Below the pieces are notes generated by a model. The model was not told the DNA's origin and did no database searches. It saw nothing but the letters and a program-made list of their open reading frames with translations. 64,000 bases of DNA from Paenalcaligenes niemegkensis (GTDB lineage: Bacteria > Pseudomonadota > Gammaproteobacteria > Burkholderiales > Burkholderiaceae_B), in NCBI RefSeq assembly GCF_022230885.1, contig NZ_JAKGCT010000004.1, positions 2,046,001-2,110,000 of the forward strand, read 5' to 3'. This document shows, piece after piece, positions 47,072 to 56,914 of this stretch. A program made the position numbers and the translations under genes. Each line of letters starts with the position of its first letter. Position 1 is the stretch's first letter.

Positions 47072-47522
47072 TCATCTCCAGCTCGTTATGCAAGTTTTTA
47101 TCAAACTCTTTAAAAATGTCATTGCACTTTCGTTTCACAATCGGATGACCCAGCGTAGCGAGTTTTCCTGTGATCTGGATATCAGCATCCACATCAATGA
47201 CGACCCCTTCACCCTCGTCTTCATCACTTAAGGTCAGCACCATTTGAACAAAAACACTGGTAGCAGTTTTGTTATCTTTACCTGTTGCCGTAATGCCTAC
47301 TCTTTCATTCTCAAGATATTCATCGACGCTTATTTCACATGGCATGGCAAAACGGAAAGGCCCCACTTTTTGTTTAATCAGTGCGGAATATTCTTTTAAA
47401 ACCTCGATTTCCTCTACATCGCTGCACCCAGGAATCAGCTCTGCCACCCGGCTTACGTCAAACAGCAACGACCAAATGGCTTCTTTCTCGCACTGAATCG
47501 TGGTTTGAGATTCAAATTTCAT
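47049..47522 (-). CDS. CoxG-like SRPBCC protein
   Basis: A 157-aa protein of the carbon-monoxide-dehydrogenase subunit G family (START/SRPBCC fold). It has a hydrophobic ligand-pocket pattern with DVSRVAELIPGCSDVEEIE near the N-terminus and GKLATLGHPIVKRKCNDIF near the end. CoxG proteins help to anchor or assemble CoxLMS enzymes. It lies between the large and FAD subunit genes with short overlaps on both sides. Confidence 0.85.
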   Translation of the reverse strand: MKFESQTTIQCEKEAIWSLLFDVSRVAELIPGCSDVEEIEVLKEYSALIKQKVGPFRFAMPCEISVDEYLENERVGITATGKDNKTATSVFVQMVLTLSDEDEGEGVVIDVDADIQITGKLATLGHPIVKRKCNDIFKEFDKNLHNELEMIDEAKEV

Positions 47523-49791
47523 TTCCCTTTCCTTTTTGATTAATTGCCAGCCAGACTTTCTCTGGTGTCAACGGCAACGAACGTATCCGTACCCCATACT
47601 TATTTCTTATCGCATTCGCAATGGCAGGGGCGATCGGAAGAATGGCACCTTCTCCCATTCCTCGAGAACCAAAGGGTCCGGGTCCATCGCCGTTTTCAAT
47701 GGTGTGTGAAACCATCGTGGGTATCTGCTCAATGGTTGGCACCTTGTAATCAAAGGCCGACCCATTTATCAACTGTCCGTCTTCGTATACATACTGCTCA
47801 GTCAAGGTATGACCTAAGCCTTGCACAATGGCACCCTCATCCTGGCCAATTGCCGCTTTGGGATTCAAAACCTTGCCGGCATCCACACACAACGCAATCG
47901 CATTGACATCGATATGGCCTGTGCTTTCATCCACCTCGATATCAACAATGCCGGCTGACGTTTCCCAGAACAGCGGGGCCTGGCGTAATGTGCCATTTTT
48001 GCTGTAGGGCGTTACCCGACCAATCGCAATGAACTCACCCGCGCTGATCCCCTGAAAACGCTGCAAAAGCGTTGCAAAGTCATAAAACTGACCCGCTGCC
48101 TGCACTCCACCGCTAACAATTTCCACGTCATCCGGGGCAACCTCCAAAGCCAGTGTTGCCGCCTCGATAACTTGCTGAGAAATTTGTTCACACGCATCTT
48201 CAATCGCCAGCCCAACCATGACGGTAGAGCGGCTTGCCCCGGTACCCCAATCGTAAGGAGCGGACTGCGTATCAGGTTCTAAAGCGGTGACGGCACTAAT
48301 GGGCTGCTTCAAATAACGGGAAGCAAGCAAGCGCTGCACACCGCGTGCACCCTGACCGAGCTCGGCTGTGGTGGCGGAAACCGTAATATGGCCATCTGAG
48401 CGCAAGCGAACGATTGCACCACTAATCGGCAAAATGCCAGGATCTGTTGCTGCCACCGCCATGCCACGTACACTGGAAGCGGTTACAGCTCCCATCGTCT
48501 CATCCATCAGTCGCAGTGCATGCTCCATCTCGTCGCGAACACAGACATCGATCGGGCGTAGATCCGCTTTGATCACACCGTGCCGTGGGGCCAGGTTTCG
48601 CCGTCTGAACTCGGTAGGATCCATGGAGATCGCATGCGCCAACTCATCGATTTGCGACTCAGCGGCCCAGGTAGCCTGCGGTCCGCCAATCGAACGGCAG
48701 GATGCGGCGGGTACCGTGTTGGTGTAAACGGCACGAGACCGCAACCGTAAATTTTCAAAGGTATACGGACCGATTGCCCGAAAAGCCGCCTTGGTGGTGC
48801 TCGCCGGCCCCGTATCGGCATAGGCACCACAGTTACCTATCACATCAATACTGCGCGCGATCAGTTTGCCCTGATCATCAACGGCCGTTTTCATCGTAAT
48901 AATGGTGCCCACCCGACGGCACGTCAGCATCGACTCGACCAGCCCATACTGCATCTTTACTGGACGTCGCACAAACTTGGATAATGCCACCGCAAGAGGC
49001 TCAATTTTCACTGACGCCTTACCCCCAAAGCCGCCACCAATATACGGTGTATGAATGCGGATCTTGCCTAAGGGGATACCAAACACCGTTGAGCAAACGC
49101 GCTGAATGGCAGTGGGTGTCTGACCATTGCTCCAAAGTTCAAGCTGATCATCGCGATAGTCGGCAATCAGCCCATGGGGCTCCATCGCGTAGTGGTTAAC
49201 GCCAGGAAAGCTGAACTCTTCCTCCATAACGGTATGCGCTTCAGCGAACGCTTTATCAACATCTCCCTGATCATACTCATACACATGGCAAATGTTGGTG
49301 CCTTCGACCGGTTTGGGGCCACCATGAAAATAAAAGTTATTTAATGCATCGAAGCTGTCATGCAATAACGGCGCATCAGGCTTTGCCGCTTCGCGCATCT
49401 CCGTCACTGACGGCAGCACATCATAATCAACGTCGATAAGCTCAATGGCGTCCTCAGCAATCGCCTCAGAAACGGCAATCACCGCCACCACCGGTTCACC
49501 GACATACCGGACAACGTCCTTTGCGATAATCGGGCGGTCTTTAAAGTACAGCCCCCATCTGATTTCCTTACAAAAGGCCTCGTCTAGATTTTCACCACAA
49601 AAAACGCCCACAACGCCCGGCAACGCCTCGGCCTCGCTTTTATCAATACCAAGAATTCGAGCATGTGGAAGCGGACTGCGTAACAGACGGGCATACACCA
49701 TTCCCGGACGTACTATATCGTTTACATAAAGCGCATCCCCGGACACTTTTTCCTTATAGTCGGCTCTGACTTCTGTGGTGTTTTCAAGCAT
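47512..49791 (-). CDS. Molybdopterin-binding large subunit of a hydroxylase (CoxL/xanthine dehydrogenase family), candidate nicotinate 6-hydroxylase
   Basis: A 759-aa catalytic subunit. The cofactor-binding segments IGGGFGGKA, GPQATWAAE and GTGASRSTVM are visible, as is the catalytic Glu in GSRGMGEG near the C-terminus. The substrate-loop motif that reads AYRCSFR in CO dehydrogenase and AYRGAGR in many other members is SCRSIGG here (about residue 365), which argues against CO dehydrogenase. The start ATG 49791 has AAGGAG 9 nt upstream; the TTG at 49800 is rejected. Context (NicC, NicX) suggests hydroxylation of nicotinate or a related pyridine. It follows the Bug gene directly. Confidence 0.83.
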   Translation of the reverse strand: MLENTTEVRADYKEKVSGDALYVNDIVRPGMVYARLLRSPLPHARILGIDKSEAEALPGVVGVFCGENLDEAFCKEIRWGLYFKDRPIIAKDVVRYVGEPVVAVIAVSEAIAEDAIELIDVDYDVLPSVTEMREAAKPDAPLLHDSFDALNNFYFHGGPKPVEGTNICHVYEYDQGDVDKAFAEAHTVMEEEFSFPGVNHYAMEPHGLIADYRDDQLELWSNGQTPTAIQRVCSTVFGIPLGKIRIHTPYIGGGFGGKASVKIEPLAVALSKFVRRPVKMQYGLVESMLTCRRVGTIITMKTAVDDQGKLIARSIDVIGNCGAYADTGPASTTKAAFRAIGPYTFENLRLRSRAVYTNTVPAASCRSIGGPQATWAAESQIDELAHAISMDPTEFRRRNLAPRHGVIKADLRPIDVCVRDEMEHALRLMDETMGAVTASSVRGMAVAATDPGILPISGAIVRLRSDGHITVSATTAELGQGARGVQRLLASRYLKQPISAVTALEPDTQSAPYDWGTGASRSTVMVGLAIEDACEQISQQVIEAATLALEVAPDDVEIVSGGVQAAGQFYDFATLLQRFQGISAGEFIAIGRVTPYSKNGTLRQAPLFWETSAGIVDIEVDESTGHIDVNAIALCVDAGKVLNPKAAIGQDEGAIVQGLGHTLTEQYVYEDGQLINGSAFDYKVPTIEQIPTMVSHTIENGDGPGPFGSRGMGEGAILPIAPAIANAIRNKYGVRIRSLPLTPEKVWLAINQKGKGNEI

Positions 49792-49805
49792 TCCTAGCAA
49801 CTCCT

Positions 49806-50789
49806 TTACTCAATCGAGATCTCGCCAGCATTAATCACGTTCCGCCACATCTCGCGATCGGCTGCTTCCATCGCTGCCAACTCTGCTACCGACGAGCGCA
49901 TCGGCACGACACCCTGTGAACGCAACACTTTTTCTACTTCTGGCTTCTGGACAACCTCACTGATCGCAACGTTTAACTTTTCAACGATTGGCTCAGGCGT
50001 TCCTTTAGGCGCGTACACCGCAAACCAGGTATTCCCTTCAAAACCAGGTAACACGGATTCTCCCAAGGTTGGCACATCTGGCATCTCGTCGGTCCGCTCG
50101 CTGACTGTGGTTGCCAAAATACGCAAACTTCCATTACGGACATGACTTAAAATTGCTGGGCCTTGCTCAACCGCCATGTTTACGCGGTTGGCGATCAGAT
50201 CCAATACCATTTCACCGCTGCTTTTATACGGCACATGCATCACGTCCACGTCGGCTTTCTGCTTGAACAGCTCAGCCAGCATGTGTTGTGACGTGCCCAG
50301 CCCAGCAGAACCGTACATGTATTTTCCCGGCTCTGCTTTTAGCACGGCAATGAGGTCTTCAATGGTCTCCACAGAACTGTTCGCGGACACCACCACATAA
50401 GACGGCGAGTTAGCCAGTGTGGCCACCGGGGTTAAATTTCCCTGGGCCTTCTCCATTTTTTGCATCAGTGAAGGCAAAATAGCGTGCAACGACACCGCAC
50501 CCACCACCAGCGTATAGCCATCGGGCTTTGCCCTGGATACATGCTCGGCACCGATAACCCCCGAAGCGCCAGCCCTGTTTTCAACAATCACTGTCTCATC
50601 AAAGGTTTCATGCAGCCCCTGCGCCAATGTGCGAGAAAACATATCAGTCGCTCCGCCTGGCGAATATGGCGCCACAATAGTCACCATCCGGCTGGGGTAC
50701 TTATTAACATCTTCGGCAGCCACAGCCGCTGTACTGAGCACCGCGCTGGTTGCCACGACTGCTGAAAGTAACTTTTTCACAATATGCAT
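49806..50789 (-). CDS. tctC: Bug-family periplasmic solute-binding protein (TctC), second copy
   Basis: A 327-aa receptor with a signal peptide ending STAAVAA. The Bug fingerprint IVAPYSPGGATDMFSRTLA and VENRAGASGVIGAEHVSRAKPDGYTL (in two parts) precedes GSAGLGTSQHMLAELF. It heads the operon that ends with tctB and tctA, so it is probably the receptor for the pyridine carboxylate degraded by the enzymes in between. It faces the IclR gene. Confidence 0.9.
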   Translation of the reverse strand: MHIVKKLLSAVVATSAVLSTAAVAAEDVNKYPSRMVTIVAPYSPGGATDMFSRTLAQGLHETFDETVIVENRAGASGVIGAEHVSRAKPDGYTLVVGAVSLHAILPSLMQKMEKAQGNLTPVATLANSPSYVVVSANSSVETIEDLIAVLKAEPGKYMYGSAGLGTSQHMLAELFKQKADVDVMHVPYKSSGEMVLDLIANRVNMAVEQGPAILSHVRNGSLRILATTVSERTDEMPDVPTLGESVLPGFEGNTWFAVYAPKGTPEPIVEKLNVAISEVVQKPEVEKVLRSQGVVPMRSSVAELAAMEAADREMWRNVINAGEISIE

Positions 50790-50820
50790 AGCATTCCTTT
50801 TCTTTGTCTCCGCTTCTATT

Positions 50821-50863
50821 TAAATTCTGCTTGACAGAACTCTAGTCTGTCTAATAGAATTTA
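50821..50863. promoter_or_regulatory. Nested inverted repeat, likely IclR operator overlapping a promoter
   Basis: Outer arms TAAATTCT / AGAATTTA and inner arms GACAGA / TCTGTC are all perfect and share one centre. A plus-strand promoter candidate, TTGACA (50831-50836) with TAGAAT (50855-50860) and an 18-nt spacer, lies inside it, so binding would block the IclR promoter. The Bug gene starts 32 nt to the left. Confidence 0.65.
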
Positions 50864-50905
50864 TAGCATGCCTGGATTCTTTTTTGTATAAGGGTGACTA
50901 CTAAG

Positions 50906-51621
50906 ATGGATGAACAATTACCTGTTTTGGCCGTAGAGCGCGCCATCCTCGTTCTTAATGCTTTTAAAACTAACGAGCCGTCAGTATCACTTCACGAGCT
51001 CTCTATTCGTACCGGTTTGTACAAAAGCACATTACTGCGTCAATTAGGCACACTTATTCAGCATCACTGCGTTGTGCGTCTTAGTAATGGTCAATACCAG
51101 TTAGGTGCACGCGTACTGAATTGGGCTCATGTCTATAAGAGCTCACTCAATCTGGATCAGCACGTCCCCCCTGTACTGGATACCCTGGTCAATATCACAG
51201 GTGAAGGCGCGTCTTTCTTTGCCCTGGATGGCGATATGCGTGTCTGTCTATACCGCTCAGATTCAAACAGAGAATTACGTGACCATATACGTGAGGGTGA
51301 ACTCTTACCCTTAGATAAAGGGGCTGCCGGGCATATTCTGATCCGGTATTCGACACCGTCCAATATGCCGGCGCCGGAAGTGCTGATGTCAATCGGTGAA
51401 CGGGAGGCAGAAATTGCAGCGCTTGCGGCTCCCGTTTTCAGTGCAGAAGGCCTTAAAGGAGCACTTGCACTGTCGGGGCCCGCCACACGCTTTTCCCTGA
51501 AAGCACAGAGGAATGGAAAAAAACAATACTGGATGCCGCAGAAAACCTAAGCAATACCCTCGGTGGCCAGCTCTTTTACGCATCGCGGAAAAATGATTAC
51601 CCGAATAAAAAAACACCCTGA
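50906..51621 (+). CDS. IclR-family transcriptional regulator (frameshifted near its 3' end)
   Basis: An N-terminal winged helix (SLHELSIRTGLYKSTLLRQLGTL) and an effector-binding domain (LPLDKGAAGHILIRY, EIAALAAPVFSAEGLKGALA). The first frame stops at 51550 with an atypical tail. After adding one C at 51495-51497 the expected ending follows: STEEWKKTILDAAENLSNTLGG, stopping at 51619-51621. The start ATG 50906 is preferred to GTG 50894 by position of AAGGG. It probably controls the divergent heteroaromatic operon. Confidence 0.83.
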
Positions 51622-51771
51622 TGCCTAGAAGGTAAATCATGGACATTATTGATTTTATGGTTCTGAAAAGCCTGCTTGCGTGGCGTCAGATACCGTAAAA
51701 AAGCTGCATGGCCCTATACTAATTTGATACCTGAACTACTAATTTCATCACAGCACTCAGGGGTTAAAGAC

Positions 51772-52629
51772 ATGCCAACAAGTCACGTTTTAACTAAAAC
51801 GGCGTTACCAAAACTAGCGCCCCGGCAACGAGACTGCCATAAAGGGCTGCTGGGGCATGTACTGGTAGTAGCAGGTGGTGCTGGAATGGGTGGTGCGGGG
51901 TTGCTGGCCGCACAGGGAAGCTTGCGGCTAGGCGCCGGGCTAGTCAGCCTGGCCACCATGGCAGAACATGTCAGCCCCAGTCTGGCACGCCAGCCCGAAA
52001 TCATGACTCAGGCAGTACATAATGCACAGGATCTTCAGCCCCTGTTGCAGCGAGCCTCGGTGATCCTCATCGGCCCTGGCTTGGGCCAGGGTGCCTGGGC
52101 ACAGGATTTACTCAACGCGGTGGCACAAACCGAAACGGTGCAGATTTGGGACGCCGATGCGCTGAACTTACTGGCTCAAGACACGAACCGCTGGGGTGGC
52201 AAGCGACGCTGGATATTGACCCCACATCCCGGCGAGGCTGCGCGCCTGCTGAATTGCAGCACACAGCAGGTGCAAGCGGCACGAGAACAGACGGCGCTGA
52301 CACTGGCGCAACGTTTTCAAGCGGTTGTCGTGCTAAAGGGAGCCCATAGCCTGATAGCCAATTCCCAACAATTACGCCTATGTCGCAACGGGCATCCGGC
52401 CATGGCCGGAGCGGGCTTTGGCGATGTACTGGGCGGCGTGATCGCTGCATTCGTAGCACAAGACATGTCACTGTTTGATGCCAGTTGCCTTGGGGTTTAT
52501 GTTCATGCCCGTGCCGGAGAGCGTTGCGCCGTTGACGGGCGCGGCGTCGCTGCCAGTGATCTTTTTGCCCCCATGCGCCAGTTGCTGCAGCAACTAAGCC
52601 CAATCACACCCGCTGCCTCAATCCCTTAG
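51772..52629 (+). CDS. nnrD: ADP-dependent NAD(P)H-hydrate dehydratase (NnrD)
   Basis: A 285-aa ribokinase-like enzyme that repairs hydrated NAD(P)H. Landmarks are LLGHVLVVAGGAGMGGAGLLAA, LIGPGLGQG, TPHPGEAARLL and VVLKGAHSLI; the last nucleotide-binding loop AGAGFGDVLGGVIAA contains the catalytic Asp. It lacks the N-terminal NnrE epimerase domain found in fused homologues. The start at 51772 (MPTSHV) fits the family; the ORF extends upstream without similarity. Confidence 0.87.
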   Translation: MPTSHVLTKTALPKLAPRQRDCHKGLLGHVLVVAGGAGMGGAGLLAAQGSLRLGAGLVSLATMAEHVSPSLARQPEIMTQAVHNAQDLQPLLQRASVILIGPGLGQGAWAQDLLNAVAQTETVQIWDADALNLLAQDTNRWGGKRRWILTPHPGEAARLLNCSTQQVQAAREQTALTLAQRFQAVVVLKGAHSLIANSQQLRLCRNGHPAMAGAGFGDVLGGVIAAFVAQDMSLFDASCLGVYVHARAGERCAVDGRGVAASDLFAPMRQLLQQLSPITPAASIP

Positions 52630-52797
52630 ACCACAACGATCAAATTTAGGCCCGTTTCTCGCACATTTCCCTTTTTGCTATTCGCCAAGCCAGTACAATA
52701 GTTGTCTTACTGTCTCGCTTCTTTTTTACGCCGCTCATCATGGTCCAACCATTAGCAAACTCATTGCCCAATCAGCTCACTTGGCAGAAGGCAAATA

Positions 52798-53888
52798 ATG
52801 CGAGATAACAGTCACAATTACCGCGAACTGTTTTTACACGATATCCCTATGATGGATGTTCGGGCGCCCGTTGAATATCAAAAAGGCGCCTTTCCCGGCA
52901 CCATTAACGTACCATTAATAAACGACATAGAGCGTCAGAAAATCGGTACCTGCTATAAACAGCAGGGACAGAAAGCCGCCGTTGCACTCGGCCACCAACT
53001 GGTGGCTGGTCAAAGCAAAGCAGACCGCATTGCCGCCTGGGCCGACTTTAGCCGCCAGCATCCAAATGGCTACCTGTATTGCTTCCGCGGTGGCTTACGC
53101 TCCCAAATCACTCAAGAATGGCTGAAAGAAAAAGCCGGCATCACCTACCCCCGGGTCATTGGTGGCTACAAAGCCATGCGCAATTTCTTGCTGCAAACCA
53201 TCGAGCAAGCCGTCGCCGAATGTCAGTTCATTGTCTTGGGCGGCCTTACGGGTGCTGGTAAAACAGATGTACTGCTCAAGCTGGCGCACAGTCTGGATCT
53301 GGAAAAGCATGCTCACCATCGAGGCTCCAGCTTTGGTAAACACGTGCTGACGCAACCTTCGCAAATAGATTTTGAAAACCGCCTGGCCATAGATGTACTC
53401 AAAAACGCGCTGCAGGTCACCAGCGTTTTATTGTTGAAGACGAAAGCCAGTTGATTGGCAGCTGTAACCTTCCCTTCCCATTACATCAAGCTATGCAGCA
53501 GGCTCCGGTTATTTGGCTGGAAGACAGTGTGGAAAATCGCGTGGAGCGCATACGGCGTGACTACGTGCACGAACTCTGTGCTGAGTTCACCCAGCAATAC
53601 GGTGAACAGCAAGGCTTCCATCTGTTTGCAGAGCGGTTACGCCATAGCCTGTCACGTATAGCCAAACGCCTGGGAGACAAGCGTTACCGGCACCTGTCCT
53701 ACATCATGGAGCAAGCGCTGGCACTGCAACAACAAGGAGACTTCAGCTTGCACAGCGAATGGATACGAGTGCTTTTAGATGAGTACTACGACCCCATGTA
53801 TAAATATCAGTATCAAAGCAAAGCGCAACGCGTGCAGTTTACCGGGGACCAAGAAGCCGTTGTGGAGTACCTGCAGCAACGGCTGTGA
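52798..53888 (+). CDS. mnmH: tRNA 2-selenouridine/geranyl-2-thiouridine synthase (MnmH/SelU; frameshifted)
   Basis: The enzyme replaces sulfur by selenium at the wobble 2-thiouridine of tRNAs. A rhodanese domain carries the catalytic Cys in YLYCFRGG (C95), and a P-loop GLTGAGKT lies at residues 149-156. The frame ends at 53454 and the C-terminal part resumes in another frame. Adding one G to GG at 53415-53416 restores [17 protein letters not shown], the expected junction. The product would be about 363 aa, normal for the family. No selenophosphate synthetase gene is seen here. Confidence 0.88.
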
Positions 53889-53917
53889 GGTGGAGATTAA
53901 TAATAAGCGCCCCGCCC

Positions 53918-55750
53918 TCACTCAACCGTCACACTCTTCGCCAAATTTCTGGGCTTGTCCACATCCGTACCCAAGGCACACGCAGTGTGATAGGCCAACA
54001 GCTGCAAGATAACAGCATGCAAAATCGGAGACAGCATCCCGTAATTTTCTGGCATGCGTATGACGTGAATGTTTGTGCTGGAAGCAATGTTCGTGTCGGC
54101 ATCGGCAAACACATAGAGCTCGCCCCCGCGGGCATGCACCTCTTCCATGTTGGACTTCAGCTTTTCCAGCAGCTCATCGCGTGGCGCAATGGTCACAACT
54201 GGCATGGCTTCGGTAACCAGAGCCAGGGGCCCGTGCTTTAGCTCACCTGCCGGATAGCCTTCGGCATGAATATAGCTGATTTCCTTGAGTTTTAATGCGC
54301 CTTCCAGGGCAATGGGATAATGCATGCCCCGTCCTAAGAACAAGGCATGCTCTTTACTGGAAAAGCGTTCAGCCCAGTCAATAACCTGGGGTTCCAGCGC
54401 CAATACCGAGGCAATAGCCTTGGGCAGATGGCGGAGCGACTTTAAGTAAACGGCTTCTTTCTCTGCGGGTAGCTGATTCTTAACCTGTGCTATGGCCAGA
54501 GCCAATAAAAACAATGCCGTCAGCTGGGTGGTAAAGGCTTTGGTCGAGGCGACGCCAATCTCGACGCCCGCCCGGGTAATGTAGGCCAGCTTGCACTCGC
54601 GTACCATAGCGCTCGTAGCCACATTGCAGATTGTCAGGGTGTTTTCCATACCCAGGCTGCGTGCATGCTTGAGAGCGGACAAGGTGTCTGCTGTTTCGCC
54701 AGACTGCGAGATGGTTACCACTAAGGTGTCTGCATTGGGTACGCTGTCGCGATAACGGTATTCACTTGCGATTTCTACGCTGACCGGTATACGGGCGATG
54801 GATTCTATCCAGTATTTCGCAGTTAACCCCGCATAATAACTGGTGCCGCAAGCCAGAATCAGGACGCGATCTATTTGCTCGAATGTTTGAGAAGCGTTAT
54901 CCCCAAAGAGTTCAGGCGTAATGGCCTCAACGTCTTGCAGAGTATCGCCTACCGCACGAGGCTGCTCAAAGATTTCTTTTTGCATGTAGTGGCGATAGGG
55001 GCCTAAGTCTGCTTCACCAGATTGCAAATGTACCGTATGAATCGCGCGCTCTACCTGTGCACCGCTGGCGTCAAAGATATGAACATGCTCGATCTTCAGG
55101 TCAACCACATCACCATCTTCCAGGTAGATGATCTGACTGGTTTCTCCTGCCAATGCCAAGGCGTCAGAGGCCAGAAAATTTTCGCCTTCACCCAGGCCGG
55201 CGACCAGCGGAGAGCCATTGCGCGCTCCTACCATGCGATGTGGCTCATTACTGGCGATCACGGCTAAGGCATAAGCACCCTGCAACCGCAGACAAGCCTG
55301 TTGCACAGCCGCCAGTAGATCTCCCTGATACAGATGGTCAATTAAATGCGCCACTACCTCGGTATCTGTCTGGCTTTCAAACACATAGCCGATGTTACGC
55401 AGTTCGTCGCGCAGCACATCATGATTTTCAATTATGCCGTTATGCACCAGTGCAATGCGAGAAGCGCCTGACTCATGGCCTGAAAAATGCGGATGTGCAT
55501 TATGCGTAGCCGGAGCTCCGTGTGTGGCCCAGCGCGTATGTGCGATACCTGTATCAGCTTGCAATTGCTGCTCGTGCACCTGTGCAGCTAACTCTGCCAC
55601 CCGGTCTGTACTGCGCACCCGATGCAAGGCGTCCTGCTGATACACAGCAATACCGCACGAGTCGTAGCCGCGGTACTCAAGCCGCTTCAAGCCTTCCAGC
55701 AATGCTGGTATCACATTACGCTGCGCTACTGCTCCGACAATTCCACACAT
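53918..55750 (-). CDS. glmS: Glutamine-fructose-6-phosphate aminotransferase (isomerizing)
   Basis: A 610-aa enzyme making glucosamine-6-phosphate for cell-wall and LPS synthesis. The start at 55750 exposes the N-terminal nucleophile Cys (MCGIVGAV); the longer ORF from 55777 is rejected for that reason. The glutaminase domain has HTRWATHG and the two SIS domains carry CGTSYYAG and [10 protein letters not shown]. It ends with KSVTVE. It is convergent with mnmH, and lies downstream of the GT4 and glmU genes on the same strand. Confidence 0.96.
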   Translation of the reverse strand: MCGIVGAVAQRNVIPALLEGLKRLEYRGYDSCGIAVYQQDALHRVRSTDRVAELAAQVHEQQLQADTGIAHTRWATHGAPATHNAHPHFSGHESGASRIALVHNGIIENHDVLRDELRNIGYVFESQTDTEVVAHLIDHLYQGDLLAAVQQACLRLQGAYALAVIASNEPHRMVGARNGSPLVAGLGEGENFLASDALALAGETSQIIYLEDGDVVDLKIEHVHIFDASGAQVERAIHTVHLQSGEADLGPYRHYMQKEIFEQPRAVGDTLQDVEAITPELFGDNASQTFEQIDRVLILACGTSYYAGLTAKYWIESIARIPVSVEIASEYRYRDSVPNADTLVVTISQSGETADTLSALKHARSLGMENTLTICNVATSAMVRECKLAYITRAGVEIGVASTKAFTTQLTALFLLALAIAQVKNQLPAEKEAVYLKSLRHLPKAIASVLALEPQVIDWAERFSSKEHALFLGRGMHYPIALEGALKLKEISYIHAEGYPAGELKHGPLALVTEAMPVVTIAPRDELLEKLKSNMEEVHARGGELYVFADADTNIASSTNIHVIRMPENYGMLSPILHAVILQLLAYHTACALGTDVDKPRNLAKSVTVE

Positions 55751-55849
55751 AAATTTTTCCTCAAAGGAATTTAACACCTGGAAAATTTTAATTTTCTATG
55801 TAGCCGCCTGCACCTTTTTTCAGAAACAAAACCCGACAATGTCGAGGTT

Positions 55850-56902
55850 TTACTCTGTCTGCCCTAACGTTGCCCGATACAGCGCTACATAACGTTCTGC
55901 CATAAGAGGCACATTGTATTCCTGCAAAACCAGCTTCTCTGCCTCTGTGGCAAGTGCCGTTCTTAAGGCTTCGTTTTCCAGCAAAGTATCACATGCTGCG
56001 GCAATCGACTGGTAATCGCCCACCTCACAAAGAATTCCCCTATCGTCTCCAATCAGGTCAGGTACCCCGCCAACCTTCGTTGAAACTACAGTAGCACCGT
56101 ACAGGAAAGCTTCCAGAACACTGGATCCCATACCTTCGGACATCGATGTCAGCAGGAAAACATGCATTAAGCGATACATATCTTCAATATTCTGCTTAAA
56201 GCCCACAATGCGGTATACCTGCTCAAGGCCTAGCTCATGAACCAAAGCTTCGGTGGCCTGAAACTCTCGCCCATCTGCACCAAAATGCAGAAAAACAAAA
56301 TCTTGCCTTTTCTTCCACAGTTCGTTTATTGCCCTGACGCATGTCAGCGGGTCTTTCTCTGGAGAGAAAGCAGCACAGGTAGCAATGACATACTTTCCCG
56401 ATAGCTCATAGTCTTCTGCAAACTGCGTAATTTGCTCTGCATCGGCGGGAACAAACTCCATCGCACTGGGTATGATACTTACCTCTATACCCAGACTTCG
56501 CGGGAGCTCTGCCGCCGCAGCACTAATAGCAGCAAAAGCATCCACACGGTTCCACTTCAGGTGGGTGCGTGACTTGATAGGAAAACTGGTACGCCGGGTA
56601 TAGACCACGCGGGCGCGCAACAATGGTTTCACCAAGGCGACCATTGTCAATGCTCCCGCCGTCTGCACATGCACGATGTCGAAGGCGTTTCGGTGCATCA
56701 ACAGATACACTGCCAGCCCGGCGTTCGTCCCTATCTCTTTGACAGTTAGTCCAGCTTGACGGGCTCTGGCATACAATGCCCCACCTTTTCTGGCGAGCAA
56801 TGTAACCTGGCATCCATGCTGGTGCAGTTCCGATGCAGTAGAAAAAGTTTGGCGCTCGCCACCTCGCCAGCCCTTCTCCAGATTAACCATCAGAATTTTC
56901 AT
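55850..56902 (-). CDS. Glycosyltransferase family 4 protein
   Basis: A 350-aa GT-B fold enzyme. The N-terminal acceptor domain begins MKILMVNLEKGWRGGERQ; the C-terminal nucleotide-sugar domain has TCAAFSPEKDPLTCVRAI and the E-x7-E retaining motif in SMSEGMGSSVLEAFLYGATVV. It lies between the MFS exporter gene and glmS. It likely transfers a sugar to an envelope glycan such as LPS core or O-antigen; the acceptor is unknown. Confidence 0.88.
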   Translation of the reverse strand: MKILMVNLEKGWRGGERQTFSTASELHQHGCQVTLLARKGGALYARARQAGLTVKEIGTNAGLAVYLLMHRNAFDIVHVQTAGALTMVALVKPLLRARVVYTRRTSFPIKSRTHLKWNRVDAFAAISAAAAELPRSLGIEVSIIPSAMEFVPADAEQITQFAEDYELSGKYVIATCAAFSPEKDPLTCVRAINELWKKRQDFVFLHFGADGREFQATEALVHELGLEQVYRIVGFKQNIEDMYRLMHVFLLTSMSEGMGSSVLEAFLYGATVVSTKVGGVPDLIGDDRGILCEVGDYQSIAAACDTLLENEALRTALATEAEKLVLQEYNVPLMAERYVALYRATLGQTE

Positions 56903-56914
56903 GAAGCTCCATTA

